A program made the translations under genes and the position numbers. A stretch of DNA of 18,507 nucleotides, taken from positions 1-18,507 of the forward strand of contig CAZTAK010000056.1 of the NCBI GenBank assembly GCA_964611585.1. The letters are read 5' to 3'. Below are positions 7,245 through 14,954 of the stretch, in pieces. Position 1 is the stretch's first letter. Every line of letters starts with the position of its first letter. The notes under the pieces were generated by a model that worked only from the letters and a program-made list of their open reading frames with translations, was not told the DNA's origin and ran no database searches. The stretch comes from CAZTAK01 sp964611585 (GTDB lineage Bacteria; Pseudomonadota; Alphaproteobacteria; SHVP01).

Positions 7245-8657
7245 ATGCCCGCCCCCCGCACTCTGTTCGACAAGATCTGGGACGGCCACGTCGTCGAAGC
7301 CGCCAGCGACGGCACCGCACTGATCTATATCGACCGCCACCTTGTGCACGAAGTGACCAGCCCGCAGGCGTTCGAAGGGCTGCGCCTTGCCGGACGGACG
7401 GTGCGGCACACCGACTGCACGTTGTGCGTGCCCGATCACAACGTGCCGACCACCCCAGACCGGCTCAAGCATATCGAGGACGACGATTCGCGCCTGCAAC
7501 TGGAAACTTTGGAAAAGAATGCCGAGGATTTCGACCTGCCCTATATCAGCATCGAAGACGATCGCCAGGGCATCGTTCACATCATCGGTCCCGAACAGGG
7601 ATTTACGCTGCCGGGCATGACCATCGTCTGCGGCGATTCGCACAGCGCGACCCATGGCGCCTTCGGCGCGCTTGCCTTCGGCATCGGCACGTCGGAAGTG
7701 GAACACGTGCTGGCGACGCAAACCTTGCGCATGCCGCGGCCGAGGAACATGCGCGTCACCGTCGAAGGCGATCTGCTGCCGGGCGTGACCGCGAAAGACC
7801 TTATTTTGAACATCATCGGCCAGATCGGTACGGCCGGTGGCACCGGGCATGTTGTCGAATACGCCGGCACCGCAGTCTCGGCGCTGTCGATGGAAGGCCG
7901 CATGACGATGTGCAACATGTCCATCGAAGCCGGCGCGCGCGGTGGCCTCATCGCACCCGACGAAAAGACCTTCGATTACGTTCGCGGGCGTCCGCTGGCG
8001 CCCAAGGGCGGAACCTGGGAACAGGCGTTCGAATACTGGCAGGCACTACCCTCGGACGACGGCGCGCGGTACGACCGTGAGGTCGTGATCGCCGCTGCCG
8101 ATATCGTTCCGCAGATTACCTGGGGGACGAGCCCGGAAGACGTCATTCCGATCACCGGACAGATTCCCGACCCAACGGGTGCGCGCGACGAAGGCAAGCG
8201 CACGGCCATTGAGCGCGCCCTTGACTACATGGGCCTCGAACCGGGAACGCCGATCGCCGGCACCAAGATCGACAAGGTTTTCATCGGCTCGTGCACCAAC
8301 GGGCGTATCGAGGACCTGCGCGCGGCCGCCGCAATCGCGCAGGGGCGCAAGGTTGCCGCGGGCGTGACGGCGCTGGTGGTGCCGGGATCGGGTCTGATCA
8401 AGAATCAGGCCGAGGAAGAAGGGCTCGACACCATTTTCCTCGAGGCCGGGTTCGAGTGGCGCGAGGCGGGATGCTCGATGTGCATTGCCATGAACCCCGA
8501 CAAGCTCGAGCCCGGCGAACGCTGCGCTTCGACTTCCAACCGCAATTTCGAAGGCCGCCAGGGCCGCGGCGGCCGCACCCATCTGGTGAGTCCGGCGATG
8601 GCGGCGGCGGCGGCGGTGACCGGCGAATTGACCGACGTTCGCGGTCTGGCCGGCTGA
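7245..8657 (+). CDS. leuC: 3-isopropylmalate dehydratase large subunit
   Basis: LeuC with LeuD isomerises 2-isopropylmalate to 3-isopropylmalate in leucine synthesis, using a [4Fe-4S] cluster. The protein is 470 residues, the normal length for bacterial LeuC. Cluster ligands C350 (FIGSCTNGR), C410 and C413 (AGCSMCIAMNPD) are all present, as are the aconitase-type CGDSHSATHGAFG motif at 129-141 and SNRNFEGRQG at 431-440. A strong GGAGGAG ribosome-binding site precedes the ATG. The gene starts 39 bp after rplS, so it may be read through from the ribosomal cluster. leuD follows after 11 bp. Homoaconitase is the usual confusable family, but the length and the leuDB neighbours point to leucine synthesis. 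Confidence 0.97.
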   Translation: MPAPRTLFDKIWDGHVVEAASDGTALIYIDRHLVHEVTSPQAFEGLRLAGRTVRHTDCTLCVPDHNVPTTPDRLKHIEDDDSRLQLETLEKNAEDFDLPYISIEDDRQGIVHIIGPEQGFTLPGMTIVCGDSHSATHGAFGALAFGIGTSEVEHVLATQTLRMPRPRNMRVTVEGDLLPGVTAKDLILNIIGQIGTAGGTGHVVEYAGTAVSALSMEGRMTMCNMSIEAGARGGLIAPDEKTFDYVRGRPLAPKGGTWEQAFEYWQALPSDDGARYDREVVIAAADIVPQITWGTSPEDVIPITGQIPDPTGARDEGKRTAIERALDYMGLEPGTPIAGTKIDKVFIGSCTNGRIEDLRAAAAIAQGRKVAAGVTALVVPGSGLIKNQAEEEGLDTIFLEAGFEWREAGCSMCIAMNPDKLEPGERCASTSNRNFEGRQGRGGRTHLVSPAMAAAAAVTGELTDVRGLAG

Positions 8658-8668
8658 GGGGACGCGCA

Positions 8669-9268
8669 ATGGAAAAATTCATATCGCTCACGGGAACGGC
8701 CGCACCGATGGCGCTCGCCAATATCGACACCGACATGATCATCCCGAAGCAGTTCCTCAAGACGATCAAGCGCACCGGCCTCGGCCGCGCCGCCTTCTAC
8801 GACATGCGCTACGACGAAAACGAATCCGAAAAGCCGGATTTCGTACTCAACAAAGCCGAATACCGCGACGCCAAGATTATCGTTGCCGGCGACAATTTCG
8901 GCTGCGGATCGAGCCGCGAGCACGCCCCCTGGGCGCTGCTGGACTTCGGCATCCTTTGCGTCATCTCGACCAGTTTCGCCGATATTTTTTTCCACAACTG
9001 CGCCAAGAACGGAATTCTGCTGATTACCCTTTCGCAGGGCGACGTGGATGCGTTGATGAAGGACGCCAATCAAGCCGGCAGCCTTACCGTCGATCTTGAA
9101 GCCGAAACCATCACCCGCCCGGGCGGCTCGGCGATTTCGTTCGAGATCGAAGCGGCGCGGCGCCACAATCTGCTCAACGGCATTGACGATATCGCCATGA
9201 CATTGGAGCAGGACGGGGCCGTCAATGCCTACGAAGCGCGCCAGCGTGCGGAAACGCCGTGGATATGA
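8669..9268 (+). CDS. leuD: 3-isopropylmalate dehydratase small subunit
   Basis: LeuD supplies the swivelling substrate-recognition domain of isopropylmalate isomerase. The protein is 199 residues, as expected. NIDTDMIIPKQFLK at 18-31 is the hallmark N-terminal loop, and GDNFGCGSSREHAPWAL at about 75-91 is the active-site segment with the catalytic serine and arginine. The ATG at 8669 is preceded by GAGGGGA, which overlaps the end of leuC, and gives the standard MEKF start. A reading frame extending about 125 codons upstream is only leuC in another frame. The stop overlaps the leuB ATG as ATGA. Confidence 0.97.
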   Translation: MEKFISLTGTAAPMALANIDTDMIIPKQFLKTIKRTGLGRAAFYDMRYDENESEKPDFVLNKAEYRDAKIIVAGDNFGCGSSREHAPWALLDFGILCVISTSFADIFFHNCAKNGILLITLSQGDVDALMKDANQAGSLTVDLEAETITRPGGSAISFEIEAARRHNLLNGIDDIAMTLEQDGAVNAYEARQRAETPWI

Positions 9269-10410
9269 AACCAAATCCGGGTGCCGGCACCGGCACCAAG
9301 ACCGAAACCCGCACGATCCTGGTACTGGTGGGCGACGGCATCGGGCCCGAGTGCATGGATCAGGTCCAGCACCTCACCGACTGGTTCGCCCGCCAGCTTG
9401 ACCTGAAATTCAAACTCAAGAACGGGCTTGTCGGCGGTGCATCGATCGATGCCCACGGCGTGCCGCTGACCGACGAGACCCTGGCCGAGGCGATGGCCGC
9501 CGATGCGGTTCTGTTCGGTGCCGTCGGCGGCCCGCAGTGGGAATCGCTGGATTTCGCGGTCCGGCCCGAACGCGGCCTGTTGCGGCTGCGCAAGGAGATG
9601 GGTTTATTCGCCAACCTGCGCCCGGCACTGGTGTTCGAGGCGTTGGTCGATGCCTCGTCGCTGAAACCCGATCTCGTTGCCGGGCTCGACCTGATGATCG
9701 TTCGCGAACTGACGGGCGGCATCTATTTCGGCGAACCGCGCGGCATCGAAGAGCTGCCCGACGGCACCCGGCGCGGAATCAACACCCAAGTCTACACCAC
9801 GCCCGAGATCGAGCGCGTGGCGCGCGTCGCCTTCGATCTGGCGCAAAAACGCCGCGGCGCGGTGTGTTCGGTCGAAAAGGCCAATGTCATGGAAAGCGGA
9901 CAGCTTTGGCGCGAAACCGTGCAGGCCGTGCATGACTCTGAGTTTGCGGACATCGAATTGAGCCACATGTATGCCGACAACTGCGCCATGCAGTTGATCC
10001 GCGGACCCAAACAGTTCGATGTGATCGTCACCGACAATTTGTTCGGGGACTTGCTCTCGGACGCAGCGGCGATGCTGACCGGCTCGCTCGGTATGCTGCC
10101 CTCGGCCTCGCTCGGGGCCGCCGATGCGGACGGGCGCCGCCGCGCGCTTTATGAACCGGTCCACGGCAGTGCCCCCGATATTGCCGGCCAGGGCATCGCC
10201 AACCCGATCGCCATGATCCTCAGCTTTTCGATGATGCTGCGCTATTCGTTCGATCTCGGCGCGGAGGCCGATCTGGTGGACCGCGCCGTTGCCAACGTGC
10301 TGGCGGGTGGGCTTCGCACCGCCGACATCATGCAGGACGGCAAGGCCAAGGTATCGACCGGCGTCATGGGCGACGCGATCCTGCAGGAGTTCGAAAAACT
10401 CTGCCCCTAG
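9265..10410 (+). CDS. leuB: 3-isopropylmalate dehydrogenase
   Basis: LeuB oxidatively decarboxylates 3-isopropylmalate to 2-oxoisocaproate with NAD+. The protein is 381 residues. It shows the beta-decarboxylating dehydrogenase signatures: VGDGIGPE near the N-terminus, RELTGGIYFGEPRG, the KANVME lysine region, the YADNCAMQLIR tyrosine-aspartate segment, the metal-site run DNLFGDLLSDAAAMLTGSLG, and the NAD-binding YEPVHGSAPDIAGQGIANP. About 14 residues precede the usual start of the fold, and the first glycine loop reads LVGDG rather than the common LPGDG. The ATG at 9265 is preferred for the ATGA overlap with leuD; a GTG two codons upstream (9259) is possible. The TAG stop sits in a CTAG that carries no repeat element. 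Confidence 0.97.
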   Translation: MKPNPGAGTGTKTETRTILVLVGDGIGPECMDQVQHLTDWFARQLDLKFKLKNGLVGGASIDAHGVPLTDETLAEAMAADAVLFGAVGGPQWESLDFAVRPERGLLRLRKEMGLFANLRPALVFEALVDASSLKPDLVAGLDLMIVRELTGGIYFGEPRGIEELPDGTRRGINTQVYTTPEIERVARVAFDLAQKRRGAVCSVEKANVMESGQLWRETVQAVHDSEFADIELSHMYADNCAMQLIRGPKQFDVIVTDNLFGDLLSDAAAMLTGSLGMLPSASLGAADADGRRRALYEPVHGSAPDIAGQGIANPIAMILSFSMMLRYSFDLGAEADLVDRAVANVLAGGLRTADIMQDGKAKVSTGVMGDAILQEFEKLCP

Positions 10411-10422
10411 GGCCGCCGGGGG

Positions 10423-10452
10423 CTGGCAGGGAAGGGCCCGGCGCTATATATA
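10423..10452 (+). promoter_or_regulatory. Possible asd promoter with palindromic -10 region
   Basis: CTGGCA at 10423-10428 (4 of 6 to TTGACA) is followed after 18 bases by TATATA at 10447-10452. An equal TATATA at 10445 would give 16 bases. The -10 region lies within a perfect 14-bp palindrome, CGCTATATATAGCG, at 10442-10455. The predicted leader to the asd ATG would be about 50 bases. This fits an internal promoter between leuB and asd, but it rests on pattern matching alone. Confidence 0.35.
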
Positions 10453-10509
10453 GCGGGCACGGGCGCGGGGCGGCACACCACAACCGCACCAAAAATTGGA
10501 ACGTAAACA

Positions 10510-11532
10510 ATGGGTTACAAGGTTGCAGTGGTCGGCGCGACGGGCAATGTCGGCCGCGAGATGCTGAACATCCTCGAAGAACGCCAGTTTCCCGCCGACG
10601 AGGTGGTGGCGCTGGCATCGGAACGTTCGGCTGGCAAGGAAGCGGCCTACGGCGACAAGCGCCTGAAGGTTCAGGCGCTGGATGCGTTCGATTTCAACGG
10701 CACCGACATTGCGCTGTTCTCGGCCGGGTCAGGCGTTGCCGGCGAATGGGCGCCGCGGATCGCCGAAACCGGCTGTGTCGTGATCGACAATTCATCGAAG
10801 TTCCGCATGGATCCGGATGTGCCGCTGGTGGTGCCCGAGGTCAACGCCGCTGCGGTCGAGCGATTCTCGCGCCGCAACATCATCGCCAACCCCAACTGCT
10901 CGACGGCACAACTGGTCGTGGCGTTGAAGCCGCTGCACGACGAAGCCACCATTCGCCGGGTGGTCGTGGCCACCTATCAGTCGGTCTCGGGCGCGGGCAA
11001 AGAGGCGATGGACGAATTGTTTAGCCAGACCCGCGCGATCTATGTCAACGATCCGATTGAACCGGTGCAGTTTACCAAGCAGATCGCGTTCAACGTGATC
11101 CCGCACATCGACACGTTCATGAACGACGGCTCGACCCGCGAAGAGTGGAAAATGGACGTCGAGACGCGCAAGATTCTCGACCCCGACGTCGAAGTGACGG
11201 CGACTTGCGTCCGGGTGCCGGTGTTCGTCGGCCACGCGGAAGCCGTTAACCTGGAGTTCGAGAAACCGATTTCTGCCGAGCGCGCCGCCGAAATCCTGTG
11301 CGAGGCGCCGGGCCTGCTGGTGATCGACAAGCATGAAGACGGCGGCTACGTCACGCCGCTCGATTGCGTCGGCGATTTTGCCACCTTTGTCAGCCGCATT
11401 CGCGTCGACCCGACGATCGAACACGGGCTCAACCTGTGGGTCGTGTCGGACAATCTGCGCAAGGGCGCAGCGTTGAACGCGGTTCAGATTGCCGAAATCC
11501 TGATCAACCGGCACCTGAAGAAAGCCGCCTAG
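10510..11532 (+). CDS. asd: Aspartate-semialdehyde dehydrogenase
   Basis: Asd reduces aspartyl-4-phosphate to aspartate semialdehyde with NADPH, the branch point to lysine/diaminopimelate, threonine and methionine. The protein is 340 residues. The nucleotide loop VGATGNVG is at 8-15, and the catalytic cysteine is C130 in NPNCST. SVSGAGKEAMDEL and HGLNLWVVSDNLRKGAALNAVQIAE complete the family pattern of the shorter Gram-negative/alphaproteobacterial type. The ATG gives the standard MGYKVAVVGATG start, about 100 bp after leuB. The TAG stop is the first base pair run of a long hairpin in a 101-bp repeat element: TA belongs to the flank and G is the first base of the element. Confidence 0.97.
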   Translation: MGYKVAVVGATGNVGREMLNILEERQFPADEVVALASERSAGKEAAYGDKRLKVQALDAFDFNGTDIALFSAGSGVAGEWAPRIAETGCVVIDNSSKFRMDPDVPLVVPEVNAAAVERFSRRNIIANPNCSTAQLVVALKPLHDEATIRRVVVATYQSVSGAGKEAMDELFSQTRAIYVNDPIEPVQFTKQIAFNVIPHIDTFMNDGSTREEWKMDVETRKILDPDVEVTATCVRVPVFVGHAEAVNLEFEKPISAERAAEILCEAPGLLVIDKHEDGGYVTPLDCVGDFATFVSRIRVDPTIEHGLNLWVVSDNLRKGAALNAVQIAEILINRHLKKAA

Positions 11533-11634
11533 AACTTTTCCCGTTCGCATGCGCTCACGCGAAAAGTTCTATTCCTTTGCCATAGAACGCAAATCGTCGC
11601 CGCCGGCGATTCCGCCGGCTCGGGATTTGCGCTA
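11530..11634 (-). repeat. Complete 101-bp MITE-like palindromic element with TA flanks, after asd
   Basis: The element is 11532-11632, with TA on each side at 11530-11531 and 11633-11634, each in a CTAG context. Read on the minus strand it matches the sdhB copy at 91 of 101 positions without gaps. It contains two hairpins. The A hairpin is at the asd end, where TAGAACTTTTC (11530-11540) pairs perfectly with GAAAAGTTCTA (11561-11571). The B hairpin has CGCAAATC (11588-11595) against GATTTGCG (11624-11631), with an inner perfect GCCGGCG/CGCCGGC stem (11602-11608/11613-11619). It has no coding capacity. The A hairpin, followed by a T-rich stretch, could also terminate asd transcription. Confidence 0.85.
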
Positions 11635-11785
11635 GAGCAGCCCCGCTACGGTTCGAATCGCTTGCGCCGATCCCTGTTCGGCTCGGGCGCCTCCGACTTC
11701 TTCTAGACTGGCGTAATCTTCCGAGGGGGTTCGGCCGCACCGGTCCGATCCCTTCGGATACCGCGCCCGGAAAAGCGCCCGCCGG

Positions 11786-12628
11786 TCAGGCGATGCGGCG
11801 CACCTCGAAGCGGTTGGTGGGGGCGGCGATTTCGTCCTGCGCGCCGATCAGCGCAAGATCGAGTGCGGATCCGGTCGCGTCCAGTATTCCGAACGCCGAT
11901 GACACGGCGCGGCTCAGCGCATCGGCAAGATTTCGTGCGCGGAGATAATGGCCCGTAAACAGCGCCGCAAACAGATCGCCCGCCCCGTAGAGCGGGCCCG
12001 CCAGCCGCGGCGTCTCGACAACCCAGGCGCCCGATTCGCCAACGCCCAGGGTTTCCATCCGGTGTTGCGCGCCCTCGATTCGTTTGAGCGAGGTATAGAC
12101 GACGACTCCGGGCCCCTTTGCACGGATGCGGCTACAGGCATCGAGCGCCTGGTCCATCGTCGTCGCCGGTCCGCCGGTCAGAACCTCGATCTCGAACGAG
12201 TTGGGAAACACGACGTCGGCGACCGGCACGAGTGTGTCTTGAATGGCGGCGGCGACATCGGGGGTCACGAAAAGTCCGGTTTCGTGGCCCATCACCGGAT
12301 CGCAGAAATAGAGGGCATCGGGCGATTGCGCGCGGACGCGCGCCACGGCATCGACTATCACCGGCACCGTCGCGACCGCGCCGACATAGCCCGACAGAAC
12401 CGCATCGCAACCCGCCAACAGGCCGCGCCGGTCGAGACCGGCAACAAGATCGGCCACGTCGGCTGCCGGTACCGACTTTCCCGTCGCCTGCCCATGGGCC
12501 GGATGATTGGAGAGCGCCGCGGTCGCGACCGGCCACACTTCGTGCCCCAGACGTTGCAGAGGAAACACCGCAGCGGCGTTCCCGACATGGCCGGCAACGA
12601 CCTGCGACTGAATCGACAGGATGTTCAC
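11786..12628 (-). CDS. pdxY: Pyridoxal kinase (PdxY-type)
   Basis: This kinase phosphorylates pyridoxal to pyridoxal 5'-phosphate in the vitamin B6 salvage pathway. The protein is 280 residues, matching PdxY. Residues 1-50 show the diagnostic LSIQSQVVAGHVGNAAAVFPLQRLGHEVW and the substrate-loop ALSNHPAHG region. CDPVMG lies near residue 110. PNSFEIEVLTG follows at about 143-153. The anion-hole motif GAGDLFAALFTGHYL is near residue 215. The start codon is GTG at 12628, with only weak ribosome-binding sequence upstream. The gene stands alone on the minus strand, divergent from mcl2 and convergent with asd. The ribokinase-superfamily relative PdxK/ThiD is less likely because of the N-terminal SQVVAGHVGN signature. 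Confidence 0.93.
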   Translation of the reverse strand: MNILSIQSQVVAGHVGNAAAVFPLQRLGHEVWPVATAALSNHPAHGQATGKSVPAADVADLVAGLDRRGLLAGCDAVLSGYVGAVATVPVIVDAVARVRAQSPDALYFCDPVMGHETGLFVTPDVAAAIQDTLVPVADVVFPNSFEIEVLTGGPATTMDQALDACSRIRAKGPGVVVYTSLKRIEGAQHRMETLGVGESGAWVVETPRLAGPLYGAGDLFAALFTGHYLRARNLADALSRAVSSAFGILDATGSALDLALIGAQDEIAAPTNRFEVRRIA

Positions 12629-12666
12629 ACCGGCAGTGTCCGGCGCGGGCCGGGCGGGCGCAAGCC

Positions 12667-12695
12667 CTTGTCAGGGCCCCAAGCCGCTTGTCAGG
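12667..12695 (+). repeat. Direct repeat CTTGTCAGG upstream of mcl2
   Basis: CTTGTCAGG occurs at 12667-12675 and again at 12687-12695, exactly 20 bp apart, or about two helical turns. The second copy contains the predicted -35 box. Such spacing on one DNA face is typical of tandem regulator sites, but two copies could also be chance. Confidence 0.4.
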
Positions 12696-12716
12696 TTCCC
12701 ATGGATCCGACATAGT
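12688..12716 (+). promoter_or_regulatory. Predicted mcl2-mch promoter
   Basis: TTGTCA at 12688-12693 (5 of 6 to the -35 consensus) is followed after 17 bases by CATAGT at 12711-12716 (4 of 6). The expected transcription start is near 12723, leaving a leader of about 55 bases to the TTG start of mcl2. It lies in the 149-bp divergent region between pdxY and mcl2. Confidence 0.45.
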
Positions 12717-12777
12717 CCGGCGGCGCTTCGGCACCGTCACACGCCCTCTTCCACCCTTTTTTCCGAGGAAGCCCGCA

Positions 12778-13680
12778 TTGAGCTCCGCCGTCCGTCCTCG
12801 CCGCAGCGTCCTCTATATGCCGGGATCGAAGGCCCGCGCGCTGGAAAAGGCGAGAACGCTGGCGGCCGACGGACTGATCTTCGATCTTGAAGACGGCGTC
12901 GCGCCCGGCCAGAAGGCGGCCGCGCGCGATGCCGTTGTGGCGGCCATTCGGGCCGGCGGCTACGGCGGCCGCGAACGGGTGATCCGGGTGAATGGATTCG
13001 ATACCGAATGGGGTGCGTTGGACCTTGCCGCCGCCGCCACATCGGGGGCCCACGCCGTGCTGGTGCCCAAGGTCGAAAGCGCGGATCACGTCAACACCGC
13101 CGCCGAACTTCTGATCCGTGCCGGCGCGCCTGAAGACCTCACCATTTGGTGCATGATGGAAACGCCGCGCGGCATCCTGCACGCCAAAGAAATCGCCACC
13201 GCCTCACCGCGCGTCGCCTGCCTCGTCATGGGCACGTCGGACCTCGCCAAGGACCTGCACGCCCATCACACGCCGGATCGCCTGCCGTTCGTCGCGAGCC
13301 TCGGCCTTTGTGTGCTGGCCGCGCGCGCTCACGGGCTTGCGATTCTCGACGGCGTCCATCTCGATCTGTCGGACGACGAAGGCTTCCGCGCCCAGTGCCG
13401 CCAGGGACTCGAATTCGGATTCGACGGCAAGACCCTCATCCATCCGAAGACGATTGCCGCCGCCAACGAGATTTTCGCCCCCGGCACCGAGGACATCGCC
13501 TGGAGCGAGAGAATCATCGCCACCTTCGAATCCGCACAGGCCGAAGGCAAAGGCGTGGTTCTGGTGGACGGTCAACTGATCGAAACGCTGCATGTCGAAA
13601 ACGCTAGGCGAATCGTTGCGCTGGCCGATGCGATTGCCGCGCTGGACACCAATCTGCAAACCTCTGCCGCTGCCGAATAG
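12778..13680 (+). CDS. mcl2: CoA ester lyase family protein, probable (3S)-malyl-CoA thioesterase
   Basis: This is a HpcH/HpaI (CitE-like) TIM-barrel protein of 300 residues. Visible signatures are RSVLYMPGSKARALEKA at 9-25, FDLEDGVAP at 35-43, the CoA/substrate arginine region VIRVNGFDTEWG at 68-79, VPKVES at 96-101, and the Mg2+ ligands E128 (METPRGI) and D155 (MGTSDLAKDL). The opening sequence and the adjacent mesaconyl-CoA hydratase recall Rhodobacter Mcl2, which hydrolyses (3S)-malyl-CoA to malate and CoA. Malyl-CoA/methylmalyl-CoA lyase (Mcl1) or another CitE-like lyase remains possible. The start is TTG at 12778, seven bases after GAGGAA; the nearest in-frame ATGs upstream would put non-conserved residues ahead of the fold. 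mch follows after nine bases. Confidence 0.8.
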   Translation: MSSAVRPRRSVLYMPGSKARALEKARTLAADGLIFDLEDGVAPGQKAAARDAVVAAIRAGGYGGRERVIRVNGFDTEWGALDLAAAATSGAHAVLVPKVESADHVNTAAELLIRAGAPEDLTIWCMMETPRGILHAKEIATASPRVACLVMGTSDLAKDLHAHHTPDRLPFVASLGLCVLAARAHGLAILDGVHLDLSDDEGFRAQCRQGLEFGFDGKTLIHPKTIAAANEIFAPGTEDIAWSERIIATFESAQAEGKGVVLVDGQLIETLHVENARRIVALADAIAALDTNLQTSAAAE

Positions 13681-13689
13681 AGAGAAACG

Positions 13690-14751
13690 ATGGTCGAACA
13701 ATCCAAATCGTCTGCCGGAAACTATTTCGAAGATTTTCGTGTCGGCCAGGAGCTGGCGCACGCGATCCCGCGTACCGTGACGGTAGGCGACGTCGCCCTG
13801 AACACCGCGTTCTACGGCGGACGGTTCGTATTCAACTGCGCCGATCCGTTCGCCCAGAGCCTCGGGCTCGCCCGCGCGCCGGTGGACGATCTGCTGGTGT
13901 TGGCGTTCGTGCTGGGCAAGACCGTTACCGACATTTCCCTCAATGCGGTGGCGAATCTCGGCTACTCGGATCTGCGCTTTCACGCGCTGGTCTATCCCGG
14001 CGATACGCTGGGCTCGACATCGCGGGTAATCGGACTCAAGGAGAACGGCGACCGCAAGACCGGCATCGTTTATGTCCATTCCATCGGGCTGAACCAGCAC
14101 GGCGAGGTGGTGTGCGACCTGATGCGCTGGGTAATGATTAACAAGGGCGACGCCGATGCGCCGGCGCCGGAAACGGTGCAGCCCGACATGCCCGACCGGG
14201 TGCCGCCGGAAACCCTCTATTTGCCACCGCATCTCAATGCCGATGGCTACGACACCGATCTCTCGGGCTCGGACTATTTGTGGGACGACTACGAAGTCGG
14301 CGAAAAAATCGACCATATCGACGGCATGACGATGGAAGAGGCCGAACATATGATGATGACGCGCCTCAACCAGAATACGGCGCGGGTGCATTCCAATCAG
14401 CACCTGGCAGAGGACTCGCGCTGGAAGCGCCGCTTGGTCTTCGGCGGCCACGTCATGAGCACCGCACGCGCCCTGAGCCACAACGGCCTTGCCAATGCCT
14501 TCAAGATCGCCGCCATCAACGGCGGCGCCCATACCAACCCCGCCTTCGCCGGCGACACCGTTTATGCTTGGTCCGAAGTGCTGGAGAAGGCAGATATGCC
14601 CAACCACGCCGACTTTGGTGCGCTCAGGTTGCGCACGGTCGCCACCAAGGATGAGCCGTGCGCCAAATTCCCCCACAAAACCAAGGACGGGAAATACGAG
14701 AAATCCGTTCTCATGGATCTCGATTACTGGGCGTTGATGCCGAGACGCTGA
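13690..14751 (+). CDS. mch: Mesaconyl-CoA hydratase (double hot-dog MaoC family)
   Basis: The enzyme interconverts mesaconyl-C1-CoA and beta-methylmalyl-CoA in the ethylmalonyl-CoA pathway. The protein is 353 residues, about twice a single MaoC domain. It has an N-terminal half (NYFEDFRVGQELAHAIPRTVTVGD onward, with FAQSLGLARAPVDDLL) and a C-terminal hydratase half that opens DYEVGEKIDHIDGMTMEEAEHM and carries QNTARVHSN and FGGHVMSTARALS. The GDVALNTAFYGGRF, NLGYSDLRFHALVYPGDTL and AINGGAHTNPAFAGDTVYAWSE stretches resemble the Rhodobacter enzyme as I remember it. A MaoC protein of other specificity is the main alternative. Whether the whole pathway exists cannot be told here, since ccr and ecm are not in the window. 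It lies directly before sdhC, an arrangement I recall from Rhodobacter. Confidence 0.85.
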   Translation: MVEQSKSSAGNYFEDFRVGQELAHAIPRTVTVGDVALNTAFYGGRFVFNCADPFAQSLGLARAPVDDLLVLAFVLGKTVTDISLNAVANLGYSDLRFHALVYPGDTLGSTSRVIGLKENGDRKTGIVYVHSIGLNQHGEVVCDLMRWVMINKGDADAPAPETVQPDMPDRVPPETLYLPPHLNADGYDTDLSGSDYLWDDYEVGEKIDHIDGMTMEEAEHMMMTRLNQNTARVHSNQHLAEDSRWKRRLVFGGHVMSTARALSHNGLANAFKIAAINGGAHTNPAFAGDTVYAWSEVLEKADMPNHADFGALRLRTVATKDEPCAKFPHKTKDGKYEKSVLMDLDYWALMPRR

Positions 14752-14954
14752 AGGCCAGGCGGCGCCCGGGTCGTGGACCGGTTTGAAACGGGTAATGGTT
14801 TGGCTATGGGAACGATCAGACTTGGTAATGGCGCCTGAAGATTGAGCGCGGTCATACTGACGCACTTACGCCGTGCCGGGTTGCGCTGCGCGGCCAAATG
14901 GCATTGAATGCCGGTGTCGCCCCAATCTTCCCCACGGGCCGGAAACATTCCTAG

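Noticed and set aside
6357..7850. A 497-codon minus-strand open frame opposite trmD, rplS and leuC.
   Set aside because: It runs antisense through three well-supported genes and shows no family motif.
11635..11785. A terminator or small gene between the repeat and pdxY.
   Set aside because: Only short GC-rich stems occur (for example ATCC-CTTC-GGAT near 11752) with no T tract on the pdxY side and no credible ORF.
12118..12777. A 220-codon N-terminal extension of the mcl2 frame.
   Set aside because: It lies antisense to pdxY and across the promoter region, and reads as Arg/Pro/Ser-rich noise. The family fold begins at the TTG with a ribosome-binding site.
13204..14865. A 553-codon open frame on the minus strand opposite mcl2 and mch.
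   Set aside because: It is a GC-rich antisense shadow with no recognisable domain. The plus-strand genes match families with complete motifs.
14752..14954. A promoter for sdhC, TTGAAA at 14783 with TATGGG at 14805 (16-bp gap).
   Set aside because: The -10 match is poor and other equally weak pairs exist in this 203-bp region. A separate sdh promoter is plausible but not located. I see nothing else there.
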